From positions 62,001 to 126,000 of the forward strand of contig JAGOAZ010000005.1 of assembly GCA_017983675.1 (NCBI GenBank): a stretch of DNA of 64,000 bases, written 5' to 3'. The notes under the pieces were generated by a model, which was given only the letters and a program-made list of their open reading frames with translations, was not told where the DNA came from and made no database searches. Both the position numbers and the translations under genes were made by a program. Each line of letters starts with the position of its first letter. The first letter of the stretch is position 1. Origin of the DNA: Fluviicola sp. GTDB lineage: Bacteria > Bacteroidota > Bacteroidia > Flavobacteriales_D > Crocinitomicaceae. This document shows positions 9,741-18,761 of the stretch, one piece after another.

Positions 9741-10417
9741 CAAGCGAATACCAGTATTAGAAAAAGCAGGGCATAAATTAAAATGGGTGCTAATAAAATC
9801 AATCCCCAAATTTTTTGACGTTTATTGGATTTAAAATCTGCTTCATTGACAAATTCAATGCGTTTGAATCGAGCAAGCGTAATCCACCCGCCAATCAATC
9901 CAATAGCCCAAAGTAATAGCCCTAAAAAAACCAAGAATACACCAAAAATAAGTGCACCAAAACTAAAGGATAGAATAGCGGTAAAAATTCCGCCAAAAAG
10001 CGCAAATAATCCGACTGTTCCAACAGTTAAAAAGCTACGCGAGCGTTTGATATTTTTATGACCCTTTACTAAATCTTCTTCGTTGACTACGAGAACTTCT
10101 TCGGTTGAATCAATTACTTGTGCAACAGTTTTCGGCGCATTTACGCTTTCATCTTGTTGTGTGTTGGTTGCAGCAACTTGTTCGGACACTTCTGTAGCAA
10201 CAGGAGTTGTCGTAGTTGTTTCAAATTGAGTTGAATCATTCGACGTACTTAACTCTTGGCGAATAATGACCGCATCGTTTTTAGTAATGACCGTAGTTTC
10301 AACTCTTCCAACCCCTCTGTAACCGTCTCCTCTTGGGATTCCACGGTGTTGACGGGCGCATTGAACAAAAATTATTGTTGTGCAAAGACTAAGAAGGGCA
10401 AGGGATTTTTTTATCAT
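9740..10417 (-). CDS. putative lipoprotein with three TM segments
   Basis: 225 aa, family not recognised. The N terminus is a signal peptide ending in a possible lipobox (FVQC, Cys20). A Thr/Glu/Val-rich low-complexity stretch follows to about residue 115. Then come two long hydrophobic segments around 130-178 (Gly/Phe-rich, possibly a hairpin) and a last one at the C terminus (LILLAPILIYALLFLILVF). The mix of lipoprotein-type start and later membrane spans occurs in Bacteroidota proteins of unknown function. It is the first gene of the unit with two glycosyltransferases, coupled by TGATG. Confidence 0.6.
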   Translation of the reverse strand: MIKKSLALLSLCTTIIFVQCARQHRGIPRGDGYRGVGRVETTVITKNDAVIIRQELSTSNDSTQFETTTTTPVATEVSEQVAATNTQQDESVNAPKTVAQVIDSTEEVLVVNEEDLVKGHKNIKRSRSFLTVGTVGLFALFGGIFTAILSFSFGALIFGVFLVFLGLLLWAIGLIGGWITLARFKRIEFVNEADFKSNKRQKIWGLILLAPILIYALLFLILVFA

Positions 10418-10450
10418 GATGATGAAACGAATTACATATTAATTTATTGT

Positions 10451-10480
10451 AAAAAAGCAGCATTTTCATACTGCTTTTTT
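10451..10480 (-). terminator. Rho-independent terminator for the protease gene
   Basis: Inverted repeat AAAAAAGCAG / CTGCTTTTTT with a 10-base loop lies just beyond the stop of the minus-strand protease gene. The run of A at its left end becomes the U tract on the minus strand. Because the stem is T-rich on both sides it could act in both directions. Confidence 0.75.
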
Positions 10481-10485
10481 GTTGT

Positions 10486-12177
10486 TTAATCTTTGATAAA
10501 TTCTTTTGTAACAAGTGTGTTTCCTGTTCCTATGCGAATGAAATAGAGACCTTTCGCAAAATCAGCGACAGATAACATTGTTTTTTCTGTTTTATTCAAC
10601 CTTTGTTCGTGCATGATTTTTCCAGTGATGTCAACTATTGTTACAACAAACTCTTGTCCTTCCAATGCACTCAAATCAAGCGTAATATTGTTGCTTGCTG
10701 GATTAGGATAAATACCAATCAATGCTGCTAATTCATTTTCTTCTATTCCTGCGCCAGAACATGGATTGAAAGATCCGTTATAGGCCAAAGCTCCGGTATT
10801 CATTGGATCAAGATACGTTTTCAATTGCTCGTTTGCTGGCGTTCCGTTTGATGCCCAGTGAAAAGACATTTTTCCATAATAATCTGGAGATGTTAATGCC
10901 GTACAAAAAGAACCGCCTCCTGTTAATGTTCCAATGATGCGTCCAGAAGAATTGCTAAACAAAGGTGAACCCGACGAACCACCTTCTGTTACACCGTGAC
11001 CATTGCTGTTGCTTGACCAAGAAATGCGCCAATGTGATTGCAAACCATTTCCATTCCAACCAGTTGAATTCGTATTTCCGTTAAACGTAGATATTTTTTT
11101 GATGTCTCCAGATGGGTGGTGAATGCCTGCTCCTCCTGTTGTTGCCGCAGCATTTGCATCCCAACCATTCCAGTATGCGCCAAAAGTGGATAATTTTAAT
11201 TTACTAATTGTTGCCGATTCGTTAGCTACTGTTCCTAATTGCACTAACAAGAAATCAGATCCTGTATCTCCTCCACCGTCATTAGATGACGCTAATTTGA
11301 CACATCCTGTAACGAAATAATCGTCTAATGTTCCAGCTGAAGTTGGATTTGTACAATTAACAGCTTCGTATTTGAAATAAAATTTCCATTGATTAAAATT
11401 ACTTGTCGTTGCGTCAACGCCACAATGCAAAGCAGTTAAGAAAAGTGGCTTACAATCGTGAGATGTATTGTTTACGAGTGAACCCGAGCACCAGCCAGCT
11501 CCAGTTGGGTCAACAACATAAACGCGTGCTACACCATTCTTCTCATCTTTCCAATTATCTCCAACTGGGGAACAGTTGACATTGATTTCACAGTTTTCTG
11601 ATTCGTTGATTTTTGCAACCACAGGATTTCCTGTCGAACGGTAGTTATAGACAATACGATCAAGTAAAATCTCACTAGCCTTTGTGCCAACAGGTTCTGT
11701 TATTTCTAAGGTCATTTCATCACCGAAACACAAGGCAATGTTTTGTTGGAAATGATCCAACACATCGTCAGCAGTTACTGTTTTGTGTAATTGTTTTCCA
11801 GCATTATTGAAAACGCGAACGGTTGTTTGCCCGTAAATTTTGAATGTTTCAAACAAAAACGACAAGGCTTCCGCTCCTGCATATTTCACATGCAATTGCC
11901 AAACTCGATCTCCCGATGGAAGCGTGCTCCAAATCCCACTATTTGTCGTTGTAACATGTGTGTAACCAAAAACACCAATGCGGTATAATTGCCCATTTTT
12001 ATCACGCTCTTCGTCTTCTTTGTGAACAGCATCCAAATTCGGAGGCGTTAATGTTAACGTTGGAGTGTTGAGGTAAGTCGTGTGTTTAGCCGGGGAATTA
12101 ACAGCAGTAGATTGTGCTTGAATTGAAGTCGCAAATAAAGCTAGCAGTAATCCTGTTGTAACTAGTTTCGTTTTCAT
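10486..12177 (-). CDS. secreted trypsin-fold serine protease, T9SS type A cargo
   Basis: 563 aa. A signal peptide (to about residue 21) is followed by a pro-region-like N-terminal segment and a trypsin-fold catalytic domain. The triad is visible: His251 (LTALHC), Asp308 (GSDFLLV) and Ser402 (GGSSGSP). The GSSGSP form of the Ser motif and the overall layout resemble lysyl endopeptidase (Achromobacter protease I type), so lysine specificity is possible but not shown. Several Cys pairs suggest disulfides. Residues ~485-563 form a type A sorting domain (IYPNPASNN through VTKEFIKD), which targets the protein through the type IX secretion system. It is a single gene with its own terminator, and a TATTTTTG box lies 29 bases upstream. 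Confidence 0.85.
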   Translation of the reverse strand: MKTKLVTTGLLLALFATSIQAQSTAVNSPAKHTTYLNTPTLTLTPPNLDAVHKEDEERDKNGQLYRIGVFGYTHVTTTNSGIWSTLPSGDRVWQLHVKYAGAEALSFLFETFKIYGQTTVRVFNNAGKQLHKTVTADDVLDHFQQNIALCFGDEMTLEITEPVGTKASEILLDRIVYNYRSTGNPVVAKINESENCEINVNCSPVGDNWKDEKNGVARVYVVDPTGAGWCSGSLVNNTSHDCKPLFLTALHCGVDATTSNFNQWKFYFKYEAVNCTNPTSAGTLDDYFVTGCVKLASSNDGGGDTGSDFLLVQLGTVANESATISKLKLSTFGAYWNGWDANAAATTGGAGIHHPSGDIKKISTFNGNTNSTGWNGNGLQSHWRISWSSNSNGHGVTEGGSSGSPLFSNSSGRIIGTLTGGGSFCTALTSPDYYGKMSFHWASNGTPANEQLKTYLDPMNTGALAYNGSFNPCSGAGIEENELAALIGIYPNPASNNITLDLSALEGQEFVVTIVDITGKIMHEQRLNKTEKTMLSVADFAKGLYFIRIGTGNTLVTKEFIKD

Positions 12178-12206
12178 AGTTTGTTAAAATACGTTTGTAT
12201 TAATTT

Positions 12207-12214
12207 CAAAAATA
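12207..12214 (-). promoter_or_regulatory. TAnnTTTG -7 element before protease gene
   Basis: The minus strand reads TATTTTTG here, an exact match to TAnnTTTG, 29 bases before the ATG at 12177. Confidence 0.45.
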
Positions 12215-12273
12215 AGCTCTTTTTGCACAATGATGTTAATTTTAAGGAGTTTTTTTAAAGAACTTGTTCCACT

Positions 12274-12966
12274 ATGCAACAAATATTAGTCATTGAAGAC
12301 GAACAAAGCTTATCCGAAATGATTCAATTGAATCTTGAATTGGAAGGGTATGCCGTGCGAGTAATCGCCAATGGCAGACAAGCGTTGGCGCAAAGTGATG
12401 CACTTGATCAGTATCAATTAGTAATTCTAGACGTGATGCTTCCTGAAGTTAGCGGTTTAGAAATTTGCCGCGCTTTTCGACAAGTGAGTGCGGTTCCGAT
12501 TTTATTCTTATCCGCTAAAGGAACAACCATCGACCGGATTGCTGGACTGAAATTAGGCGCAAATGATTACTTAGCGAAACCTTTCGATCTGGAGGAATTA
12601 TTGTTGCGTGCACGCATTTTGATGCACGTCAATCAACGCGAAAACGAGGCGTTGACAGAAATTACGATTGGTGCAGTGACCATTCATTTTTCCTCTTACG
12701 AAGCAATTCATTTGGTAACAGGTGAAAAACACTTGTTGTCGAAGCGCGAAATAGAATTGCTCCAGTTTTTTATCCAACACAAAGATGAGGTTGTCTCCCG
12801 CGATTTGTTATTGGAGAAATTATGGAACAACGAACACGCCCCAACGGGTCGCACCATCGATAATTACATCCTAAATTTTAGGAAATTACTCGAAAAAGAT
12901 CCGAAAGAACCGCAATATTTTCATTCAGTTCGAGGTGTTGGTTATAAATTTACTTTACCCGAATAA
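12274..12966 (+). CDS. OmpR/PhoB-family response regulator (orphan)
   Basis: 230 aa. The receiver domain (1-~120) has the acidic pair Glu8/Asp9, phospho-acceptor Asp53 (LVILDVMLP) and Lys102 (AKPF). A winged-helix DNA-binding domain follows (~130-230) with the TGRTIDNYILNFRKLL recognition helix and the terminal VRGVGYKF. It should act as a DNA-binding transcription factor controlled by phosphorylation. No histidine kinase is adjacent, so the partner is elsewhere. The next gene (dCMP deaminase) begins 15 bp downstream but has its own -7 box. Confidence 0.9.
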   Translation: MQQILVIEDEQSLSEMIQLNLELEGYAVRVIANGRQALAQSDALDQYQLVILDVMLPEVSGLEICRAFRQVSAVPILFLSAKGTTIDRIAGLKLGANDYLAKPFDLEELLLRARILMHVNQRENEALTEITIGAVTIHFSSYEAIHLVTGEKHLLSKREIELLQFFIQHKDEVVSRDLLLEKLWNNEHAPTGRTIDNYILNFRKLLEKDPKEPQYFHSVRGVGYKFTLPE

Positions 12967-12969
12967 TAC

Positions 12970-12977
12970 TATTTTTG
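12970..12977 (+). promoter_or_regulatory. TAnnTTTG -7 element before dCMP deaminase
   Basis: TATTTTTG is an exact consensus match lying four bases before the ATG at 12982 and overlapping the 3' end of the intergenic gap. The transcript would have almost no leader. Confidence 0.5.
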
Positions 12978-12981
12978 TACC

Positions 12982-13440
12982 ATGAGTAATCCTTCAAATG
13001 AACACACTACGGCAAAAGCCGAACGTTACGATAAAGCTTATTTACGCATGGCCACAACGTGGGCCGATTTATCGCATTGTGCCCGCAAAAAAGTTGGCGC
13101 TTTGATTGTCAGAGATGGCCGAATTATTTCTGATGGGTACAACGGTTCGCCTGCTGGTTTCGACAATTGTTGTGAAAACGATCAAGGAGAAACGCATTGG
13201 TACGTGTTGCATGCTGAGGCAAATGCTATTTTAAAAGTTGCGCGTTCTACTAATGATTGCTCCGGTGCAACGCTTTATTTAACGCTTTCGCCTTGCAAAG
13301 ATTGCAGCAAACTTGTGTTACAAGCGGGCATTTGTCGCGTGGTGTATGTAAACGAATACAAAGACACCACTGGTATCGATTTTCTGCGGAGCGCAGGAGT
13401 GGAACTGGTACACATTTCAGATCCTTTTTCCCATGAATAA
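12982..13440 (+). CDS. deoxycytidylate (dCMP) deaminase
   Basis: 152 aa zinc-dependent cytidine/deoxycytidylate deaminase. The zinc site is complete: His77 and catalytic Glu79 in HAEANA, then Cys105 and Cys108 in PCKDC. An extra Cys-rich loop (DNCCEND) precedes it, as in dCMP deaminases (ComEB type). The reaction is dCMP to dUMP, feeding dTMP synthesis in the cytosol. The last eight bases overlap the start of the S41 peptidase gene, so the two are co-translated. Linkage of this deaminase to an S41 protease is frequently seen in Bacteroidota (recollection). Confidence 0.88.
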   Translation: MSNPSNEHTTAKAERYDKAYLRMATTWADLSHCARKKVGALIVRDGRIISDGYNGSPAGFDNCCENDQGETHWYVLHAEANAILKVARSTNDCSGATLYLTLSPCKDCSKLVLQAGICRVVYVNEYKDTTGIDFLRSAGVELVHISDPFSHE

Positions 13441-15007
13441 TTCAAAAAACTACTACTATCCGCTCATCTTGATGGGCTTTTTAGCATTCGGTGTACTTAT
13501 CGGTTCATTGCTGAATCGTGGAACAGCTACAGCGGATTATGCCTCCAATTATTCAAAATTGCAGGATGTCATTTCCATCATCGACCAACAATATGTGGAT
13601 GGTGTAAAAAGTGATTCGTTGTTTGAAGAAACGATTGCCGACATGCTACACAAATTGGATCCGCATTCCAATTATATTCCAGCCAAAGATTTGCAATTGG
13701 TCAACGAACAAATCGAAGGAAAGTTTGGTGGAATAGGTGTGCGTTTCGCGCTCATTAGAGATACGATTTGCGTGACGAATGTCGTTCCAGCTTCGCCCTC
13801 TTTCCAAGTTGGCGTAAAGGCGGGCGATAAAATCATTCGTGTGAACAAGCGTTCAGTTGTTGGGAAAAAAATCACCAATGAAAAGGTCATGGGCTTGTTG
13901 AAAGGCGATCCGATGACGGATGTTCAAGTAACCATTTACCGTAAAAAGCAACAGCTCGAAAAAACGATTCAACGCAATTTAATTCCGATCGGTTCTATTT
14001 CCTGTGCGGAATTAATCCAGGATAACATTGGGTATATCCGTTTGGATCAATTTTCGGTCACGAGTGCGGTAGAATTTGAGGCAGCAGCGCAAAAATTATT
14101 GCGTCAAGGCATGAAAAAACTCATTTTTGACTTGCGGGATAATGGTGGAGGCGTTTTGTCAGTAGCCGAACAAATTGCTGATCATTTTTTACCAGCAGGA
14201 AGAAAAATCGTTGAGATCAGAGGAAAAAATCAACCATCGAAATTATCAACAGCACGCGCTGGAGGTTTGTTAGAAGACATGCCATTGGTAGTAATCATCA
14301 ACGAAAACTCGGCATCGGCAAGTGAAATTTTGGCCGGGGCTTTGCAGGACAACGACCGCGCATTAATTGTTGGCCGTCGTTCGTTTGGAAAAGGCTTGGT
14401 GCAACAAGATTTTGCCTTGAAAGACAAAAGCAACTTGCGCTTAACGATTGCACGTTACTACATGCCATCAGGTCGCTGCATCCAAAAACCGTTCGATGAA
14501 GGATACGATGCTTATTACAAAGATCAATTGAATAGAGAAGCGGCAGGAGAATTTTTCAAGCCCGATTCATTGCGTTTTAAAAACTGCAAAAAATTCAAAA
14601 CGGTAAAAGGAAGAACGGTCATGGATGCCAGTGGAATTTCACCCGATTATTTCATTCCCTTGGACACTTCCAATTCAACGATTTACTACATTAATCTACG
14701 TTATTCACCTGTATTCCAGCATTTTGCTTTCGATTTTGTGGCTAATAAGCGCGGCACTTGGCGCTCCATTCAGGCGTTTAATGCTCAGTTCCAACCGAGC
14801 GATGCAATGATACAACAGCTTGCACGGTATGCGCAAAAAACGTTTCAAATTCCATTAATTGCCGATCAATTAGCACAAAGCAGTAGTTTAATCAAACGTG
14901 CCCTGAAAGCAGAAATAGCTCGTCAATTGTTTATCGAAGACGGATACTTTTTTGTCCTTTCAGCCAGTGATAACGAAATTAAAAAAGCAGTAGCTTTGTT
15001 GAAGTAG
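13433..15007 (+). CDS. S41 C-terminal processing peptidase
   Basis: 524 aa. One N-terminal membrane segment (about 8-27) acts as an anchor, followed by a PDZ domain (~95-175; GIGVRF and AGDKIIRVN) and an S41 catalytic core. The Ser/Lys dyad by alignment to Prc/CtpA is Ser295 (in SASASEI) and Lys320 (SFGKG). A long C-terminal extension (~400-524) is typical of Bacteroidota members. It likely cuts the C termini of periplasmic proteins. The gene overlaps the dCMP deaminase by eight bases, and a strong terminator follows the stop. Confidence 0.88.
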   Translation: MNNSKNYYYPLILMGFLAFGVLIGSLLNRGTATADYASNYSKLQDVISIIDQQYVDGVKSDSLFEETIADMLHKLDPHSNYIPAKDLQLVNEQIEGKFGGIGVRFALIRDTICVTNVVPASPSFQVGVKAGDKIIRVNKRSVVGKKITNEKVMGLLKGDPMTDVQVTIYRKKQQLEKTIQRNLIPIGSISCAELIQDNIGYIRLDQFSVTSAVEFEAAAQKLLRQGMKKLIFDLRDNGGGVLSVAEQIADHFLPAGRKIVEIRGKNQPSKLSTARAGGLLEDMPLVVIINENSASASEILAGALQDNDRALIVGRRSFGKGLVQQDFALKDKSNLRLTIARYYMPSGRCIQKPFDEGYDAYYKDQLNREAAGEFFKPDSLRFKNCKKFKTVKGRTVMDASGISPDYFIPLDTSNSTIYYINLRYSPVFQHFAFDFVANKRGTWRSIQAFNAQFQPSDAMIQQLARYAQKTFQIPLIADQLAQSSSLIKRALKAEIARQLFIEDGYFFVLSASDNEIKKAVALLK

Positions 15008-15012
15008 CATAT

Positions 15013-15043
15013 AAACGGAGCGCACAACACGCTCCGTTTTTTT
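15013..15043 (+). terminator. Rho-independent terminator after S41 peptidase
   Basis: Perfect 10-bp stem AAACGGAGCG / CGCTCCGTTT with a seven-base loop, followed by a run of seven T. It ends the deaminase-peptidase unit. Confidence 0.9.
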
Positions 15044-15124
15044 GTTCCGTTATTTTTTGATTATCTACCTGAAAAAACATTTAAACTATTCTAAATCAAT
15101 TGGTTTAAAAATCAAGTTTTTTCT

Positions 15125-15132
15125 TAAATTTG
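15125..15132 (+). promoter_or_regulatory. TTG-N22-TAnnTTTG promoter of type B cargo gene
   Basis: TAAATTTG matches the -7 consensus, with a TTG at 15100-15102 giving a 22-base spacer, within the Bacteroidota range. The ATG lies 40 bases downstream. Confidence 0.55.
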
Positions 15133-15172
15133 ATAACATCCACACACACTAAAACTTTAACAGAAACAACCG

Positions 15173-17122
15173 ATGCTAAAACATTTATTGATGTTGTACT
15201 TTTTATTGTTAACGCATGTTTTTCTTGCGCAAGTAACAGTATATCAAGATGTGTTTCGTGGGGAGGTTACGTATATTGGTACTTCTTCTGGGGATGCCTC
15301 AGGACTAGTTAGCTTGCCTACTAATTTGCCGCCTGGGAGCACAATTAAAAAAATATTTCTAGTATGGGGTGCAATGAAAGGATTTAATTACACACCCTTT
15401 GAGCAAGTTGTGGAAATAGATAATACTCCAATAAATTTAACACTAGCAAACGCAACTTATATTCAAAATGGTAATAATACATTTATACCTTCAAACGCTG
15501 ATTACAATGGTAATTTAGTTTTGTTCAAAGACTTGAGTAATAATATCAGTTCTGTGAATAATATCACCACCATCAATTGGTTACTATCTTCAATTCCACC
15601 ATTTGCCTGTCCAAGTTGTCGCCATAGTGCTCCCATGCTTGTTATTTTAGTAGAGAATTTATCAATGCCTGAAATTGCTGTTTCCATCGTGTTGAACAAT
15701 AAAGATAATGATGATAGTATATTTTTAACCCTGAACGATTTACTTCCATATACCCCAACTTCCCCAATTGCTTTAGGCATTCATAGCGATAGACTCGGAG
15801 GAGGGAGTGATGATGGTTACAGTTTTGTTATTAATGGCATAAACGCGGGATTAATTCGTTCTTCAGACGACTATAATTTTAGTCTCTTTTCTGGTGCTGT
15901 TGGCTGTTTTCATTATGGAAATAATGTGCTCACTGGTTTAACAGATGATAATCCAGACAGCATCTTTTCCGGTCCAGCAGTCACCTCAAATTTTGCAGAT
16001 GGCTTGGTAACGTTGAATTCGTATTTGAATGGTTCTATTAATCCACTAACAATAGAAGTCTCATATACTGGTAGTTCTACTGGACAACACAATAATTTTA
16101 TTGGTTATACCTTAGCCTACACCACTCCGTGCCAACCACAAAATGTTAGCGTTTCCTCAGACACCACCATTTGTCCCAATGAGCCTGTGCAGTTTTTTGC
16201 CACAGGTGGCGTTAGCTACGAGTGGTTGCCTGCTGCGGGTTTGAGTTGCAGTACTTGTGCCAATCCTGTTTTTGTGGGAGATTCTTCGCAGTTGTTCACC
16301 GTGCGCATTTGGGGCAATGATTCGTGTTCCGTCGTGCGCCCAGTCATGGTACACGTGCGCCAACAACCAACAATCGCTTCGCTTGTTACTTCGGCAACAA
16401 CTTGCGGGTTGAACCAAGGAACGCTGCAAGGAACGCTTGCAGATACTGTTGCTGTTCAGTTTTCTCTGGATAACGGTCCACTCCAAGATACGGCATTCTT
16501 TTCCAATTTGGCAGCTGGTTCGCATACGCTTTCGTTACACGATGCGGTTGGGTGTTCGTTTGATACCTTGGTCAACATTGCAGCAGATACGACCGTTTCG
16601 GCGCTGTTTACTGCAACACCAAGCTCGGGTGCCGCTCCCTTGCAGGTTGCGCTCACCAATCAAAGTACCAATGCAACAAACTACGTTTGGCAACTGGCTG
16701 GCGTAACGCAAGCAAATCCGTTCAACAGTTTTACTGCAACGGACACAGGAACAGTACACGTACAACTCATTGCGTATCAAAATAATCCGAGTTGTGCAGA
16801 CACCGCTTGGGCAAGTATTTTTGTGTATGATTCGGTGATTGTGAGTGTTCCCAATGTGTTTAGTCCCAACAACGACAACACCAACGAATTCTTTGGCATT
16901 ACGAGTAATACGCCGTTAACTATCAGTGGCGCGCTTGTCAACCGCTGGGGACAAACAATGGTTGCATGGGAGGATCAAGTAACGGCAACTGGTTTTTCCC
17001 AACTTTGGAACGGAATATCAGCAGGCGCACCCGCTAGTGAAGGCGTATATTTTTACCACATTTCTTGGCACACCGCTACACAAAAAGGAAAGTTGGAAGG
17101 GAATGTGAGTTTGGTGCGGTAA
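15173..17122 (+). CDS. gliding-type (CHU_C / T9SS type B) secreted protein
   Basis: 649 aa. A signal peptide (cut near residue 19 after FLA) is followed by an unassigned extracellular domain to about 320. A Cys-rich Ig-like module comes next (CPNEPVQF, CSTCANP), then further repeats, a PKD-like domain near 475-550 (ATPSSGAAPLQVALTN), and the gliding-motility-associated C-terminal domain from about 558 (VPNVFSPNNDNTNEFF to NVSLVR). That last domain is the type B sorting signal for the type IX secretion system, so the protein should be secreted or surface-exposed, probably an adhesin. Base composition shifts sharply around 16130: the downstream part is much richer in GC. Its stop abuts the stop of the convergent gene. 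Confidence 0.85.
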   Translation: MLKHLLMLYFLLLTHVFLAQVTVYQDVFRGEVTYIGTSSGDASGLVSLPTNLPPGSTIKKIFLVWGAMKGFNYTPFEQVVEIDNTPINLTLANATYIQNGNNTFIPSNADYNGNLVLFKDLSNNISSVNNITTINWLLSSIPPFACPSCRHSAPMLVILVENLSMPEIAVSIVLNNKDNDDSIFLTLNDLLPYTPTSPIALGIHSDRLGGGSDDGYSFVINGINAGLIRSSDDYNFSLFSGAVGCFHYGNNVLTGLTDDNPDSIFSGPAVTSNFADGLVTLNSYLNGSINPLTIEVSYTGSSTGQHNNFIGYTLAYTTPCQPQNVSVSSDTTICPNEPVQFFATGGVSYEWLPAAGLSCSTCANPVFVGDSSQLFTVRIWGNDSCSVVRPVMVHVRQQPTIASLVTSATTCGLNQGTLQGTLADTVAVQFSLDNGPLQDTAFFSNLAAGSHTLSLHDAVGCSFDTLVNIAADTTVSALFTATPSSGAAPLQVALTNQSTNATNYVWQLAGVTQANPFNSFTATDTGTVHVQLIAYQNNPSCADTAWASIFVYDSVIVSVPNVFSPNNDNTNEFFGITSNTPLTISGALVNRWGQTMVAWEDQVTATGFSQLWNGISAGAPASEGVYFYHISWHTATQKGKLEGNVSLVR

Positions 17123-18682
17123 TTACCGCAACAACTTCGTTTGAAAAAACGCGCCATTTTTATTGAGCGAAAGCAAGTAAACTCCTGAGGAAACAGTTGT
17201 TCCTGCATCGTTTTTACCATCCCACTCAAACCCATTGAATGGCGCGGAGATAACCGAATTTTCAAGCAATTTTCGAATTAAACGACCTTCTGAATCATAA
17301 ACGAACAAACTGATTTGATCGCCGACTGCAATAGACGGAGGTACAATGTGCGTGCTGTTTTCAGTCGGCTGCGGATAAATATGCCATTCATTTAAGCTTG
17401 CTTCGGAAGTTGGAATCCCCAAGTTGAGCAAACTTTCCAAATCAATTAGTTCATCTCCTGGTTGATACAACAAGTAATGGAAGTAAACCATCAACATTTC
17501 ATCGCTTGTGTTTTCTCCTGCAAAAACCCATTGTGGCGGATTATTTGGGTTGTGGGGATTGCTACTTGTGTTGTCGTAAACGGTATTCACATACAAACGT
17601 GAACCAATTGGAACTTTTTGAATGTTTTTGAAGAAATAAAAATCCTGCCAATGAAAATCCCAATGTGGAATATTGATAAAAGGAATGGTGTCGTTTTGGG
17701 CAGACAAAGCATACGATTTGATTGATTTCCCGACATTGTGCATGTGCGGAAACGTACTCAATACGGACAAATTAACGTTCGTCGTTCCGTTTGCTGGATA
17801 AACTGCACTTGCTGTCGTTTGTTGATTGGGTGGAAGTGCCAAACTCCAATTTTTTAACGGAGCAGCTGCAAAAACCTCCCGAACTCCCGTTTCATTTACC
17901 GGATAAAAATGAATAATCACTTTGGTACTGTCCAGTATGCCGTAACTGCCATCGGGATAGTGCATGGCGAAAACCAAATTACTGCCAGCAGGTATTTTCA
18001 TTCCCAATTTAAATGATGTTCCTGAAGGAAAAACCAACGGACTCGCTCCTGGCGTATAGCCTGTAATTAAATTGGCATTTTGTGGTCCGCCACAATTCCC
18101 GCCGGTTGTATCGGTTTGGTAACTAGCTGTTTCGTCCACGTAAATTAAAGCGTGGTGCACAATGGAACGGTTTCCTGGAATAACTTCCAAGGCTCTAATT
18201 TTTCGATCTTGTGTTAAGCCCGTTGGCAATGCAAAACAAACGTAATCATCGTTTCCACTTTGTGCTTTGCTGCGGTAGTTGGGCATTTTGATCACCATGT
18301 CGCCATTTCCCAAGACAGATTGGTTGTTATAAACAGGTGGCGGTGGCGTATTGCTCGCATTTCCCTCTTGTCCTCCTGCGGTTAACCAAGACAGAATAGT
18401 TGATTTTTCTGTACTCGTCAAACTTCTTGTATGGCTGTATTGTTGAAAGCCGTTATCAGGTGGCCAAGGCGGCATTTTATCTTGTGCGACAGCGTCGTAA
18501 ATTGAGCCAATCACGTTGGATGTTTCTGCATAGGTCATCAATGGAAAAGGAGCAATTCCACCATTGTGGTGACACGAAGTACATTTGTTGTAAAATATGG
18601 TTGCAACATCGTTGCTCCAAGTTTGCGCTACCGCTGAAGTGAACAAACCTAGGAGCACTAACAAGCTCAAAACGAGTTTCAT
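17123..18682 (-). CDS. secreted cytochrome c / PHM-like copper monooxygenase, T9SS type A cargo
   Basis: 519 aa. After a signal peptide (to about residue 19) comes a c-type haem site, Cys34-x-x-Cys37-His38, within a cytochrome-like domain of ~110 residues. The middle resembles copper type II ascorbate-dependent monooxygenase (peptidylglycine alpha-hydroxylating type). Candidate copper ligands occur in the family order: His176-His177, His241, His313-x-His315, and Met396 or Met398. Spacings are close to rat PHM (107/108, 172, 242/244, 314). Residues ~430-519 form a type A sorting domain (IYPQPTENS, GVYLLSLNKNG). The substrate is unknown. Haem and copper in one secreted chain suggest internal electron supply, which is inferred. 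Confidence 0.82.
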   Translation of the reverse strand: MKLVLSLLVLLGLFTSAVAQTWSNDVATIFYNKCTSCHHNGGIAPFPLMTYAETSNVIGSIYDAVAQDKMPPWPPDNGFQQYSHTRSLTSTEKSTILSWLTAGGQEGNASNTPPPPVYNNQSVLGNGDMVIKMPNYRSKAQSGNDDYVCFALPTGLTQDRKIRALEVIPGNRSIVHHALIYVDETASYQTDTTGGNCGGPQNANLITGYTPGASPLVFPSGTSFKLGMKIPAGSNLVFAMHYPDGSYGILDSTKVIIHFYPVNETGVREVFAAAPLKNWSLALPPNQQTTASAVYPANGTTNVNLSVLSTFPHMHNVGKSIKSYALSAQNDTIPFINIPHWDFHWQDFYFFKNIQKVPIGSRLYVNTVYDNTSSNPHNPNNPPQWVFAGENTSDEMLMVYFHYLLYQPGDELIDLESLLNLGIPTSEASLNEWHIYPQPTENSTHIVPPSIAVGDQISLFVYDSEGRLIRKLLENSVISAPFNGFEWDGKNDAGTTVSSGVYLLSLNKNGAFFQTKLLR

Positions 18683-18721
18683 AATAGAAAGTTTGAACGA
18701 AAGTTACAAAAAAGAACGGTA

Positions 18722-18761
18722 TAAAAAACAACAAGAGAGAAGCGGGCGCTCCTCTCTTGTT
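18722..18761 (-). terminator. intrinsic terminator / attenuator hairpin upstream of the copper monooxygenase gene
   Basis: Perfect 10-bp stem AACAAGAGAG / CTCTCTTGTT with a 12-base loop. On the minus strand it is followed by GTTTTTTAT, a proper U tract. It lies before the start of the minus-strand gene at 18682, so it ends either a small RNA or an attenuated leader. Confidence 0.65.

Noticed and set aside
16157..16780. Several overlapping ORFs on both strands inside the type B cargo gene
   Set aside because: They are out-of-frame readings of a continuous 649-aa gene with signal peptide and sorting domain; the higher GC there lengthens chance ORFs.
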